64,000 bases of DNA, from assembly GCA_023414875.1 (NCBI GenBank), contig JAEZMV010000012.1, positions 142,581 to 206,580 of the forward strand, in the 5' to 3' direction. Made by a program: the position numbers and the translations under genes. The notes under the pieces are model-generated. The model worked only from the letters and a program-made list of their open reading frames with translations. It was not told the origin of the DNA and did no database searches. Origin of the DNA: Bacillota bacterium. GTDB taxonomy: Bacteria > Bacillota > Clostridia > Lachnospirales > Lachnospiraceae. Positions 43,746 through 53,470 of the stretch are shown piece after piece. Position 1 is the first letter of the stretch, and the number at the start of each line of letters is the position of its first letter.

Positions 43746-45633
43746 TGCAAACCTCCTCCTTCGCTTGATCCAAGTCTTCTATAAAGCAGACACCACCGCC
43801 GAAGACTTTTGCACCGCAGTTATAGCAGGTTTGTGTACAGTTCGGAGTAACCTTCTCTCCGATCGCTCTCTTATATTCCCTAAGAAGAAACTGTTTTGTT
43901 ACTCCGACATCAATGAAATCCCAAGGAAATATCTCGTCCTCTTCACGCTCTCTATTGTTGTAGAATGCCATATCGATACTGTTTTCTTCGAAGGCCTTCC
44001 TCCATTTATCATAATTAAAGTACTCGCTCCAGGAATCATACAGACATCCTGCTTTATAAGCATCATAAATCACCTTACTGATTCGGCGGTCACCCCTTGC
44101 CATAACGCCCTCCAGCTCGGTCAGTTCCGCTTCATGCCAGCTGTACTTGATGCTCTTACGATTTAGCTGATCATTCATTTTACCTCGAAGAAAACGTGCC
44201 TTGGCGATAAATTCCTCACCGGTATTCATTCTTGACCACTGGAACGGAGTAAAGGGCTTTGGTACAAAGAATGAGGTGCTGGAATTGATACTTACCTTAC
44301 CGTTTCTCTGATCCTTCGGTATTGTATAATATTCTCTTGCAATGCGATCAGAAAGGATCGCAATACCTTCGATGTCCTCCTCAGTTTCCGTGGGGAGTCC
44401 AAGCATAAAGTAAAGCTTCACCCGATTCCAACCGCTTTGGAACGCTTTCATCGATCCACCAAGAATTGCTTCTTCGGATAATCCCTTATTGATAACATCC
44501 CGTAATCTCTGGGTTCCGGCCTCCGGTGCAAAGGTAAGGCTACTTTTTCTAACATCCTGTACCTTGCTCATAACATCGAGAGCAAAAGCATCAATTCTAA
44601 GGGACGGGAGGGATATATTAACGCCCTTATTACCAAATTCCTCGATCAAAAAATAAACCAATTCCTGCAGCTGTGAGTAATCACTGGAGCTTAAGGAGCT
44701 TAAGGATATCTCCTCATGTCCGGTGGACTGAAGCATTTCATAGGCACATTTTTTGAGGTACTCCAGGCTTCGTTCTCTGGTAGGGCGATAAATCATACCG
44801 GCCTGACAGAATCTGCAGCCACGGATACAGCCTCTTTGAATCTCTAGTACGACTCTGTCCTGAGTCGCCTTGATAAATGGAACCACAGGCTTTGTCGGAT
44901 AAAACGCTTCGCTAAGGTTCATTTCAACCTTTTTCTTTACTTTATCCGGTGCAAATCCGTTATTTTGCGTAAAGCTATCTATGGTTCCGTCTTCTTTATA
45001 TTTCACATCATAAAAAGCCGGCACATACATTCCCTCGATCCGTGCCACCATTTCCAAATATTCTTTTCTGGACCTACCTTCCTGTTTGCATATTTTATAA
45101 GCATCCAGCAGTTCATTATAAGAGGTCTCACCCTCTCCGATATAAAAGAAATCAAAGAAATCCGCGATGGGCTCCGGATTATAGCTACAGGGTCCGCCTC
45201 CGATGACAAGCGGATGTTCCTCGGTACGATCCTTTGCATAAAGTGGTATCTGTGAAAGCTCCAGTATCTGAAGGATGTTAGTATAACACATCTCATATTG
45301 AAGAGTTATCCCCAGAAAATCAAAATCCTTAATTGGATCCTGACTTTCCAATGCAAACAAAGGAATATTTTTTTCCCTCATCAGCTTGTCCATATCCACC
45401 CAAGGGGAATATACTCTTTCACAATAGGTATCCTCACGACGATTCAATATATCATATAAAATCTGAATTCCCAAATGAGACATTCCAATCTCATAAACAT
45501 CAGGAAAACACATACAAAAGCGGATTTCCACTTTCTCCGGGTCTTTTACCTGCATATTAACTTCACCGCCGATATAGCGTGCCGGCTTTTCCACGGTTAA
45601 TAGTATTTCATCCGAAAGTGCTAATTTTCTCAT
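43729..45633 (-). CDS. TIGR03960 B12-binding-like radical-SAM protein
   Basis: This 634-residue protein has a B12-binding-like N-terminal half (to about 230) and a radical-SAM core with the cluster motif CIRGCRFC (three Cys), followed by the usual GLPTETEEDI segment and a Cys-rich end (CTQTCYNCGAKVFGGG). The family reaction is unknown. It overlaps the TIGR03936 gene. An ATG four codons earlier (45645) is equally open; MRKLALSDEILL is the usual family start, so 45633 is preferred, but ribosome sites do not decide. Confidence 0.92.
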   Translation of the reverse strand: MRKLALSDEILLTVEKPARYIGGEVNMQVKDPEKVEIRFCMCFPDVYEIGMSHLGIQILYDILNRREDTYCERVYSPWVDMDKLMREKNIPLFALESQDPIKDFDFLGITLQYEMCYTNILQILELSQIPLYAKDRTEEHPLVIGGGPCSYNPEPIADFFDFFYIGEGETSYNELLDAYKICKQEGRSRKEYLEMVARIEGMYVPAFYDVKYKEDGTIDSFTQNNGFAPDKVKKKVEMNLSEAFYPTKPVVPFIKATQDRVVLEIQRGCIRGCRFCQAGMIYRPTRERSLEYLKKCAYEMLQSTGHEEISLSSLSSSDYSQLQELVYFLIEEFGNKGVNISLPSLRIDAFALDVMSKVQDVRKSSLTFAPEAGTQRLRDVINKGLSEEAILGGSMKAFQSGWNRVKLYFMLGLPTETEEDIEGIAILSDRIAREYYTIPKDQRNGKVSINSSTSFFVPKPFTPFQWSRMNTGEEFIAKARFLRGKMNDQLNRKSIKYSWHEAELTELEGVMARGDRRISKVIYDAYKAGCLYDSWSEYFNYDKWRKAFEENSIDMAFYNNREREEDEIFPWDFIDVGVTKQFLLREYKRAIGEKVTPNCTQTCYNCGAKVFGGGVCFIEDLDQAKEEVCNEGKN

Positions 45634-45661
45634 ATTAATACCCATGCCTTTCTCGTAACCT

Positions 45662-45760
45662 GCAAACTTTGGGCCGTAGGCACAAAGTTGCGTGTGAAAG
45701 ATTTATCTTTCACACTACCTCCACAATGCCACCTCGCGGCATCTTATGATGTTCACAAAC
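45662..45760 (-). other. Tandem hairpins in the leader of the radical-SAM operon
   Basis: GCAAACTTTG pairs with CAAAGTTGC (45662-45691). GTGTGAAAGAT pairs perfectly with ATCTTTCACAC over two bases (45692-45715). ATGCC/GGCAT (45728-45744) follows. There is no T run, so these are not plain terminators. They lie just upstream of the radical-SAM start codon. Confidence 0.6.
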
Positions 45761-45910
45761 ACATAATTTCATAACATGTCTGGCTTATGCCCTATTGTGT
45801 AAAGCCTAGTTGCACGTTGATACACAGGCACAAACTTCTAAGTTATTATAACTGATATGTATTGAAATTACAACGAACATCACGAGAATTCCTATGCACT
45901 TTCGAACGCA

Positions 45911-46525
45911 TTACTTAAACCACGCAACAAAAATATCCTCCAGCTCCTCCAAGGTATCGTTACCGGTTATATATTCCTGTATCACGCTATGTGTAAAATC
46001 TCCTATCTTAATCTCAAATTTATCAATGATAAAAACACTTAAAAACAGTACAATGGCACAAACAGATCTTAGGATTAAGGAACGGTAAGATGCAATTTCC
46101 TGTGGAGTGTTTTCCTCCTTTACAGCTGCTTCTTCCTCATTAGTAAAAAGATTAATTAATTTTGCTTTTTTATTATTCATCTGTTCTACTGTCTGAGTTT
46201 CGGAATCCATATAATTTACATCATAGGGTCTGCTATAAATCTGAGACGCACTGAGCTGACGCAAGCATGCTTCTCTTGCCTGACGTATATATTCAGCTCT
46301 GGATATCATCGGAGAATTTATAATATTTTCATTGGACACCAGTGGATAATCCTCATATTCATTTTCTTTATCCAACGTTTCCTCCGGTTTTTCTGTCAGG
46401 AAACCTTTTACGGTTGGTTTGTTGCTTTCATATACTCTTCCTGATAAAAATAAACTCTCATTCATGTTGTTGGAAAGATTCTTTTCAATTTGTTTTACAA
46501 TCGTATCCTCACTTTTCGTATCCAT
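45911..46525 (-). CDS. Unknown protein with one C-terminal membrane helix
   Basis: This 204-residue protein is acidic and hydrophilic to about residue 148, then has a transmembrane helix (about 151-168, SVCAIVLFLSVFII) and a short tail. No domain is recognised. The segment ISRAEYIRQAREACLRQL looks like an amphipathic helix. It precedes the radical-SAM operon on the same strand. Confidence 0.65.
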   Translation of the reverse strand: MDTKSEDTIVKQIEKNLSNNMNESLFLSGRVYESNKPTVKGFLTEKPEETLDKENEYEDYPLVSNENIINSPMISRAEYIRQAREACLRQLSASQIYSRPYDVNYMDSETQTVEQMNNKKAKLINLFTNEEEAAVKEENTPQEIASYRSLILRSVCAIVLFLSVFIIDKFEIKIGDFTHSVIQEYITGNDTLEELEDIFVAWFK

Positions 46526-46650
46526 GTGGCACCTCCTTTCAAGAGTGCATATATAAAAGGACAGCTTGTTTTCTGATTCATTATATTGCTATATAGCAAT
46601 ACTTATACCAACTTATACGAATACATTTCAAATAATCGGCGAATCAAGTA

Positions 46651-46709
46651 GGGCGTATACAACACAATGTTATGTACACGCCCTTCTTAGTGTGCCCAGT
46701 GGGCACACG
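46651..46709. other. Two adjacent GC-rich hairpins
   Basis: AGGGCGT pairs with ACGCCCT around a 20-base interior (46651-46684), then GTGTGCCCA pairs with TGGGCACAC over one base (46690-46708). Neither has a T run. They stand between kdpE and the unknown membrane protein gene and could be RNA stability elements or small repeats. Confidence 0.55.
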
Positions 46710-46810
46710 TTATCGTTATCTTCATAAATATCAAATGGTATCCTTTATTACTTTATGCTATGAATGATCTATTTCATCTATAACGCTGTATTCCTATTAT
46801 TTGCTTCTCT

Positions 46811-47515
46811 TTAGATTATTTCGTCCACCATACGATATCCCACCCCTACTTCAGTAATAATATACTTTGGCTCAGCAGGATTAGCTTCGATCTTTCTTCT
46901 GATATTCGCCATATTTACCCGAAGCGTTTGATTTTCATTGACATATGGACCCCAGATTTCTTTCATTAAGTAATCATGGGTAATCACTTTACCGACATTT
47001 TTTGAAAGAATGACGATAATTTTATATTCAATTGGAGTCAGATGAACATCCTTATCATCAACCTTAACAATTCGTTTCTCATAATCTATGAAAAGTCCCC
47101 CAATAACAATCTTATCTAACACCGGATGGCTTTCTTCTCTTACCATCTGTTTATGTCTTACTGCAGTTCTAATTCTTGCAAGAAGCTCCGAGGTTCCAAA
47201 GGGCTTAGTGATATAGTCATCCGCACCCAAATCAAGGGCCTCCACCTTTTCTCTTTCATGTCCTCTTGCTGAGACAACAATAATTGGAATACTACTCCAA
47301 TTTCTGATATCCTTCAGTACTTCAATACCATCCTTATCCGGAAGTCCCAGATCCAACAATATCAGATCGGGGCAATGTGACGTGGTTAAGGATAGGGCAT
47401 CCTTTCCCGTTGCTGCTTTTATAACGTTGTAATTATTATGAATTAATATGGTAGAAATAAAATTACTAATTGCTAAATCATCCTCGACTAATAAGATGAC
47501 TAGTTTGTTATTCAT
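46811..47515 (-). CDS. kdpE: Response regulator KdpE
   Basis: This 234-residue OmpR-type regulator has a receiver domain (1-120) with phospho-acceptor Asp55 in LLDLGLPD, the acidic pocket EDD and the Lys of TKPF, and a winged-helix DNA-binding domain (about 135-232, ending VGYRMVD). It follows kdpD by 14 bases. No kdpFABC potassium pump genes are in the window, so its targets are elsewhere. Confidence 0.93.
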   Translation of the reverse strand: MNNKLVILLVEDDLAISNFISTILIHNNYNVIKAATGKDALSLTTSHCPDLILLDLGLPDKDGIEVLKDIRNWSSIPIIVVSARGHEREKVEALDLGADDYITKPFGTSELLARIRTAVRHKQMVREESHPVLDKIVIGGLFIDYEKRIVKVDDKDVHLTPIEYKIIVILSKNVGKVITHDYLMKEIWGPYVNENQTLRVNMANIRRKIEANPAEPKYIITEVGVGYRMVDEII

Positions 47516-47529
47516 ACGTACACTCCTCC

Positions 47530-50169
47530 TTATACTGGTAAAGAGAAACGAAATACTGCTCCCCCATCCTCCTGATTGTAAGCCTCCAATTTACCTTGAT
47601 GGGCATTTACAATAGAGCTACAGATGGATAAGCCGATCCCCATTCCCCTAGAGGAATCAGAGCTTCTCTTTCCATTTGGCACATAGGTCTCAAATAGATA
47701 CGGAAAATCCTGCTCCGGTATCCCTTCTCCATTGTCACTCACTTCAAATACCGCCATATCATGTTCTTTCCTTAAGGATACTTTAATTTCAGTTTCTCCG
47801 GAATGCTTAATCGCATTTTCAATTAGATTAATGATTACCTGTTCAATTAATGTTCCATCCATCGGTACCATTAAGAGCTCCTCCGGTACCGTTACATTGA
47901 TTTTCTGTTCCGGAAATCTCTTTCTGATTCTACTGATAGCCGCTGCGATGATCTCCTCCGCAGCTTCCGGTGTCTTAGTTACATTCGCTGTTTCTTCATT
48001 AATACGGGTAACAGATAACAGATTCTCTACCATACGGATCAACCACTGTGAATCTTCCTTAATATGTGTTACCAGCTGCTCCTTTGTTTCCTTCTCAAGG
48101 ATATCATTATTTTCTAAAATAGCGGAGCTTGCTCCGAGTATTCCTGTCAGAGGGGTTCTAAGATCATGGGAAATCGCACGTAAGAGATTACTCCTCATCT
48201 TTTCCTTTTCAGTTTCTACCAATATCGCTCTTTGCTCATCAGATAACCTCTGACGCTCCAAAGCCATAGCAACCAGGGAGGTTATTCTGCGCATAAAGGC
48301 CCTGTTATTTTGATCAATCCGAAATCCCTGAGAACAGGATATCCCAAGTACTCCAAGTACATTTCCTTGGAATATAACCGGCATATAGTAAGCTCCTGCA
48401 CCCATGAAGGTGTCTGTTCCGGAGCCTGCACGTTTCTGATTGATAAATACCCAATTAGCAACCGCTACCTCCTCGGGTAACAACAAAAAGGAGGCATCCT
48501 GTTCCTCTTTTGCCTGCTTCATAATACCATGGATACCATCCTCCGGATCATTGATATAGAATATGGTAGACCGCCCAAATATTTTAACAATGTATTCATT
48601 TGTTAAATCGACGATATTCTCCAGTCCTCTTGTTACCAGAAGCTTTTTATTGATTTCGTAAAGAACTTCTATTCTCTGTTCACGGCCCCTGGCTAACTCG
48701 GCCTGCGATTTCATTCTTACCGTCATTGTACTGGTTATTAAAGCTGTCAGTAACATAACAGCAAAGGTAATCGGATAGTCACTTTGAATTACGTTTAGGG
48801 TAAGTCTTGGTTCCATAAATAAATAATTATCAATTAATACACATAAAATGGATGCGACAATTCCATAGATATATCCTGATGTTATTCTTGAAATAATCAG
48901 TATGGTCAAAATATAAAGCATTGCAAAATTCTGATTTCTAAAATCCACCAGCGTTAACAATGCAGATATCAACATGGTTAATCCAATCATGCTGACTGTT
49001 TTAAGCACATCAGACCAGGAAAAGGATATCCTCTTGTTTGAAATTGCTTTCCTATTGGCACGATAGGTTTTTACTAAATTACTGTCCGGAATAATGTGTA
49101 TTTCAGTATTATTTAACAAGGATATCAGCTTATCCTCTAAATCAATCTCAAATAAACTCTTAAAGGTTTTACGTCTTCTACTCTTACCGATAACGATATT
49201 CGTGATACCGGAAAACTTTGCATATTCAGCAACTGTTGTGGCGATATCTTGCCCGCTCAAGGTTGTAATTTCGGCTCCCAGCTGTTCCGCTAGTTCAACA
49301 TTTGCCTGGAAGCTTTTCTTCTCCTCTTCCATCAACCTCTCAAAACCCTTATATTCAACATAAACCGCCACCCAGGGGGCATGGAAGGCCTCCGCTGTTC
49401 TAGCAGTCCATCGGATACATCTTGCAGAAGAAGGTGAACTACTAATACATACCAACATTTTTATATTCGTGGTCTTATCTGAAAACATACCTTCATTTTG
49501 GTTATTATGGCTGATTCGGTCAGCCGCTTTTCTCATCGCAACTTCGCGAAGCAGTCTTAGATTTTCTTTTGTCAAAAAATCAACGGAGGTACTTATATCA
49601 TCATTGATTCTCTGAAGTTTTACCGACTCCAGACGTCTTAACAATTCATCCGGTTCAATGTCAATCAGTTTTACTTTATCTGCATAATCAAAGATATAAT
49701 CCGGAACCGTCTCTGTCTCTGATACATGGGTAATCACCTGAACGATATCATTCAGGCTTTCGATATTCTGCACATTTACGGTGGTATAGACATCAATTCC
49801 TGAATTTAAAAGTTCTTCAATGTCCTGATATCTTTTTTTGTTACGCACCCCGATTTCATTGGAATGAGCAAGTTCATCGATCAATATAAGTTTAGGCTTT
49901 CTTTTTAATGCGCTATCAAGATCGAATTCCGTTCTGAGATTATTTTTATCATAAATTATCTTGCTCTGTAATATAGGTATTTCACCCAGCAGCTCCAGCG
50001 TTTCAGCACTTGTAGAGGGTTTTATATAGCCCGCGATGACATCGACTCCGTTTTGATATTGCTCCTGCGCATCATCCAGCATTGCGTAGGTTTTACCAGC
50101 ACCGGTTGCATATCCAAAAAATATCTTCAAACGTCCTCTTCCATTCACAACCATGGATATATCGCTCAT
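47530..50169 (-). CDS. kdpD: Sensor histidine kinase KdpD
   Basis: This 879-residue kinase has the full KdpD architecture: N-terminal KdpD domain with the P-loop GYATGAGKTYAM (about 20-31), a Usp-like domain (about 235-360) known to bind cyclic-di-AMP in Gram-positives, four membrane helices (about 390-485) and a GAF-like domain. Then come a HisKA domain with His668 in ISHDLRTPLTG and an HATPase with DNGEGIPEQDF and GMGIGLSI. It senses potassium and ionic stress and works with KdpE, encoded next. Confidence 0.95.
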   Translation of the reverse strand: MSDISMVVNGRGRLKIFFGYATGAGKTYAMLDDAQEQYQNGVDVIAGYIKPSTSAETLELLGEIPILQSKIIYDKNNLRTEFDLDSALKRKPKLILIDELAHSNEIGVRNKKRYQDIEELLNSGIDVYTTVNVQNIESLNDIVQVITHVSETETVPDYIFDYADKVKLIDIEPDELLRRLESVKLQRINDDISTSVDFLTKENLRLLREVAMRKAADRISHNNQNEGMFSDKTTNIKMLVCISSSPSSARCIRWTARTAEAFHAPWVAVYVEYKGFERLMEEEKKSFQANVELAEQLGAEITTLSGQDIATTVAEYAKFSGITNIVIGKSRRRKTFKSLFEIDLEDKLISLLNNTEIHIIPDSNLVKTYRANRKAISNKRISFSWSDVLKTVSMIGLTMLISALLTLVDFRNQNFAMLYILTILIISRITSGYIYGIVASILCVLIDNYLFMEPRLTLNVIQSDYPITFAVMLLTALITSTMTVRMKSQAELARGREQRIEVLYEINKKLLVTRGLENIVDLTNEYIVKIFGRSTIFYINDPEDGIHGIMKQAKEEQDASFLLLPEEVAVANWVFINQKRAGSGTDTFMGAGAYYMPVIFQGNVLGVLGISCSQGFRIDQNNRAFMRRITSLVAMALERQRLSDEQRAILVETEKEKMRSNLLRAISHDLRTPLTGILGASSAILENNDILEKETKEQLVTHIKEDSQWLIRMVENLLSVTRINEETANVTKTPEAAEEIIAAAISRIRKRFPEQKINVTVPEELLMVPMDGTLIEQVIINLIENAIKHSGETEIKVSLRKEHDMAVFEVSDNGEGIPEQDFPYLFETYVPNGKRSSDSSRGMGIGLSICSSIVNAHQGKLEAYNQEDGGAVFRFSLPV

Positions 50170-50255
50170 ATGCTTTATCGGAGCTGATAATAAGATCCTT
50201 TATCTGATTACAGCTCCATCTCCTTTGATATCAGAAAATGTGATTTATTAATGTA

Positions 50256-50885
50256 TTATGTATTTTTCAAATACTTAATAGCAATTTGTGTTCTATGTTC
50301 AAGACCTGTTTTCTCTAAGATAGTACTGATATGATTTCTAACCGTACCATTGGTCAGATACAATTTTTCTCCTATCTCTTTATTCGAGAGTCCCTCTGCA
50401 ACCAGCTTAACAATTTCCAGCTCACGGGGCGACAAGAGCAGATCAAACAGATTACTTGGTGAAGCTCCGTTAGTTACTCGGTTACGGATAAATTCCAGTA
50501 CATCAGCCTGGAATACGGTCCCTCCCGAATGGATTACCCGTATGGCTGACAAAATACGTTCCGCCGGGCTGTTTTTCAGTATATAACCATTCACTCCCGC
50601 CTTCAGGGCTCGTAATATTAGATCCGGTTCATCAAAGGTTGTTAATAGCAAAGGAATTGATAATTTAGCCGTTATGATCTCCTCGGCAGTCTGAATGCCA
50701 TCCTGAATCGGCATACGAATATCCAGCATCGTCACCTCCGGCTTTAAGCTTCTGCACATTTCAACCGCCTGCTTTCCATCACTGGCGGCTCCTACGAATT
50801 CCAGATCCGGTTGAGTTTCAATTATCATTTTTAAACCCTCGCGGATGATTGCATCATCATCAGCAATTAATACTCTTATCATCAT
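50256..50885 (-). CDS. NarL/LuxR-type response regulator
   Basis: This 209-residue regulator has a receiver domain (Asp55 in TMLDIRMPIQDG) and a C-terminal LuxR helix-turn-helix (LSPRELEIVKLVAEGLSNKEIGEKLYLTNGTVRNH). The second ATG (50882) is better spaced from AGGGG. It is the likely partner of the histidine kinase encoded 316 bases upstream. Together with the ABC genes further upstream it matches linearmycin-type loci. Confidence 0.9.
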   Translation of the reverse strand: MMIRVLIADDDAIIREGLKMIIETQPDLEFVGAASDGKQAVEMCRSLKPEVTMLDIRMPIQDGIQTAEEIITAKLSIPLLLTTFDEPDLILRALKAGVNGYILKNSPAERILSAIRVIHSGGTVFQADVLEFIRNRVTNGASPSNLFDLLLSPRELEIVKLVAEGLSNKEIGEKLYLTNGTVRNHISTILEKTGLEHRTQIAIKYLKNT

Positions 50886-51201
50886 TTCCCCTGCTTTCGA
50901 TGTTCATCAATAAATGATTTTATATAACAGCATTATAACTGAATGCATAAACTTTATCAAATAAATTAAAGTTTTTCGATTTAAGAGATATTACTATATC
51001 CTTCATCATTATCCTTACTAATTTATCTTTCATTCCGAATAATATTCTAGTGTCAAAAGCCTTCCAAATAACTAACATTCGTCAATATGCACATCAACAC
51101 CTAACCTTTACTGTGATACAAAATATAGTTTGATGTGCAACTGTATGAAGTCGTAACGTACTTCATCCAAGCGAGAGCGTGTTGCGCTACATAGTCGAAT
51201 C
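50886..51201. other. Spacer between kinase and regulator genes
   Basis: No gene is visible. ATGAAGT (51145-51151) pairs with ACTTCAT (51160-51166) around CGTAACGT, a possible hairpin or operator. A separate promoter for the regulator gene is possible, but no strong pair is seen. Confidence 0.4.
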
Positions 51202-52314
51202 CTAGTAAGTAAATATATTAGTGATGCAAAAACCATTTATGCTCTTATTAAAAAAGCACCGGCCTTTCGCATTTATCGTTCTCTCTTCAATGGCCTCCAG
51301 ACCTAGACCTTTCTCAAAGCTCTCTGTAGATTTCCCGTTATCCTTGTACTCCACCTTGATTATTTTTTTGAATACCTCGATACTTAGGATGAATTCGGTC
51401 GCATTCGAATGTTTTAACAAATTCGTTAAGCATTCCTTGAGGTTGTCATGAATACATACCCATTTTTCAATGGCAATAACATTCAAATCACCGGTCGTGT
51501 TTAATATTGTTACTTTATTATAATTCATTTTAAATTCTTCGAGAATTGCAGTTACTTCGTTGATCCCAATTAAATAATGTCCTACACGTTCGTCACGCAA
51601 CGCTGTGCGTATTTCATCCACACCTTCTCTTAGATTTGTGATCGCCTTTTGAATACTTGCGGTTGCCTTATCCGGGTTATCCTTCATAATTAGCATGGCA
51701 GCCTCCAGCATAATAATACTTCCGGATATGCCATGACCGATCTGGTCATGTATTCTAGCCGTAATACGATTTCTTTCTTCAATTGAGGTTGTATACTTTA
51801 AGGTTCTTGTCAGTCGTTTCATATCCGCTAGTTTATTCTTTAGCTCAATGATGGTTTCCTTCTGACTATCATTATTTTCCTTGTAGCTATGCAATTTAAT
51901 GATAATACTTCTACAAAACAGCACCATAATAAGTAATGCAAACGTAATTATGCTTGTCACCGGATTAGGTACGAATATGATATAAGACATCAGCAAAACA
52001 ACACTGAGGATATAATAAAAATAGTAAGAATTAAAGAAGAGATCAAGAATATGTACTAATAAAATGATATATAACGGAAAGAAATGATCAATTCCCAAGG
52101 CAAAACATGCTACAACACTGGCACTTGCTGTAAGAGCAATTATTTTAGTTTTCTTCCAACGTTTCAGTAGCAGTTCCAATAAAAACACGCAGGCAAAGCT
52201 AAGTGTCGATATTACCATCAGGGTAATATCGACATCATTGGAGCTGTATAGTGTTAAAGCTACCATAATAGCTACTACTTTCGCCAGTAAATAAAGAAAG
52301 GGCTTGTTAATCAT
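51202..52314 (-). CDS. NarX-like sensor histidine kinase (LnrJ-like)
   Basis: The 370-residue kinase starts at MINKPFLYLL, where AGGCGG lies about eight bases upstream; an ATG 48 bases earlier overlaps the permease gene. It has about five membrane helices, then HisKA_3 with phospho-acceptor His in ARIHDQIGHGISG (His189 in this numbering) and a HATPase with KECLTNLLKHSNA and KGLGLEAIEER. No extracellular sensor domain is present; such membrane-buried kinases sense envelope stress or report on their ABC partner. Confidence 0.88.
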   Translation of the reverse strand: MINKPFLYLLAKVVAIMVALTLYSSNDVDITLMVISTLSFACVFLLELLLKRWKKTKIIALTASASVVACFALGIDHFFPLYIILLVHILDLFFNSYYFYYILSVVLLMSYIIFVPNPVTSIITFALLIMVLFCRSIIIKLHSYKENNDSQKETIIELKNKLADMKRLTRTLKYTTSIEERNRITARIHDQIGHGISGSIIMLEAAMLIMKDNPDKATASIQKAITNLREGVDEIRTALRDERVGHYLIGINEVTAILEEFKMNYNKVTILNTTGDLNVIAIEKWVCIHDNLKECLTNLLKHSNATEFILSIEVFKKIIKVEYKDNGKSTESFEKGLGLEAIEERTINAKGRCFFNKSINGFCITNIFTY

Positions 52315-52324
52315 AGGATACCGC

Positions 52325-53470
52325 CTAATTATTTTTATAATTTTGTGAAAATAATACTGCACCTATTAATAAAGATAAAACCATATACAGAATAAGTATG
52401 ATTATATTCGGAGAAATATTTGCGGTGATATCTGTCTGAATTCTTCGAAAGGTATCCATAAACCAGTATTGTGGCAATACCTTCGCAAGATTTTGCAGTG
52501 ACTTTGGCGCCATATCAATTGGAAAATAAGCACCTCCAAGAATGCATCCCACGGATGAAAATCCGATGATAATTGAGGTAATTGAATTCTTCGATTTCAT
52601 TGCCAACGCTATCGCAAGGGAAAAACATACCGTGAATAACGAAAATAAACACATCATAAAAATCAGCAACCATATGGGAACTCCTATTTTAATATCTGCA
52701 ATATAGATATAAGTGCAATAAATACTAATTTGTATTAGACAGATTACATAACCAAAAATACCTGACCCAATGATATACTGTATGGGCATCACCGGGGTAA
52801 TCTGAATTCGGCTAAATACTCCGGATAACCGATCATCCAAAGCCATATAGGATAATAAGATACAGATTGAAAATATAAACATTAAGTAAAAACCTATGGA
52901 ATTGATAAAACCGAATTCTCCGGCTATAGCTTCTTTATCGATGGTCTGCGCTGCTGTCTGAGATATTTCTATGTCATTATGGTTATACTCATCCAGCAAC
53001 CGATCAAATTCTTGCTGATCTCCCGCAGCTCCTGCCGATAAGATACTGATACTGCTCAAATAGGTATTAATGTATACCTGTATAAATGCTGCATTTTCAT
53101 AGTCCTCGAGGGCTGTGATTGTTAACTCCTGTTGATTTCCGGATGCATATTGCTCATAAAAATCCTCCGGTATCTCTATTATAACTGATATATTTTTTTC
53201 AATCAACTCTGTTGAAAGTTTATCATAGGAATAACTTTCTACCACCTTGTAATCCAGTTGATTTGTAAGGTAATATTTAAAATCCTCCGATAGCTTACTC
53301 TGGTCCTCATCAATCAGACCGATGGAAATCTTAGAAACTGTTCCATCCACAGCCATATTGCCCATCGCATTTAGGATAATGCATAGCATGACTGCGCCAA
53401 ATATGGATACGATTACAGCGATGAAATTACGTTTTATATTTGCTTTCGTTAGTAACCAGATATTTTTCAT
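52325..53470 (-). CDS. ABC-2 exporter permease
   Basis: This 381-residue membrane protein has an N-terminal helix, a long extracellular segment (about 40-200, with EDYENAAFIQVYINTYLSS) and five C-terminal helices, the standard ABC2_membrane_3 layout. It overlaps the previous permease gene by ATGA. It resembles LnrN in place and kind. Confidence 0.88.
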   Translation of the reverse strand: MKNIWLLTKANIKRNFIAVIVSIFGAVMLCIILNAMGNMAVDGTVSKISIGLIDEDQSKLSEDFKYYLTNQLDYKVVESYSYDKLSTELIEKNISVIIEIPEDFYEQYASGNQQELTITALEDYENAAFIQVYINTYLSSISILSAGAAGDQQEFDRLLDEYNHNDIEISQTAAQTIDKEAIAGEFGFINSIGFYLMFIFSICILLSYMALDDRLSGVFSRIQITPVMPIQYIIGSGIFGYVICLIQISIYCTYIYIADIKIGVPIWLLIFMMCLFSLFTVCFSLAIALAMKSKNSITSIIIGFSSVGCILGGAYFPIDMAPKSLQNLAKVLPQYWFMDTFRRIQTDITANISPNIIILILYMVLSLLIGAVLFSQNYKNN

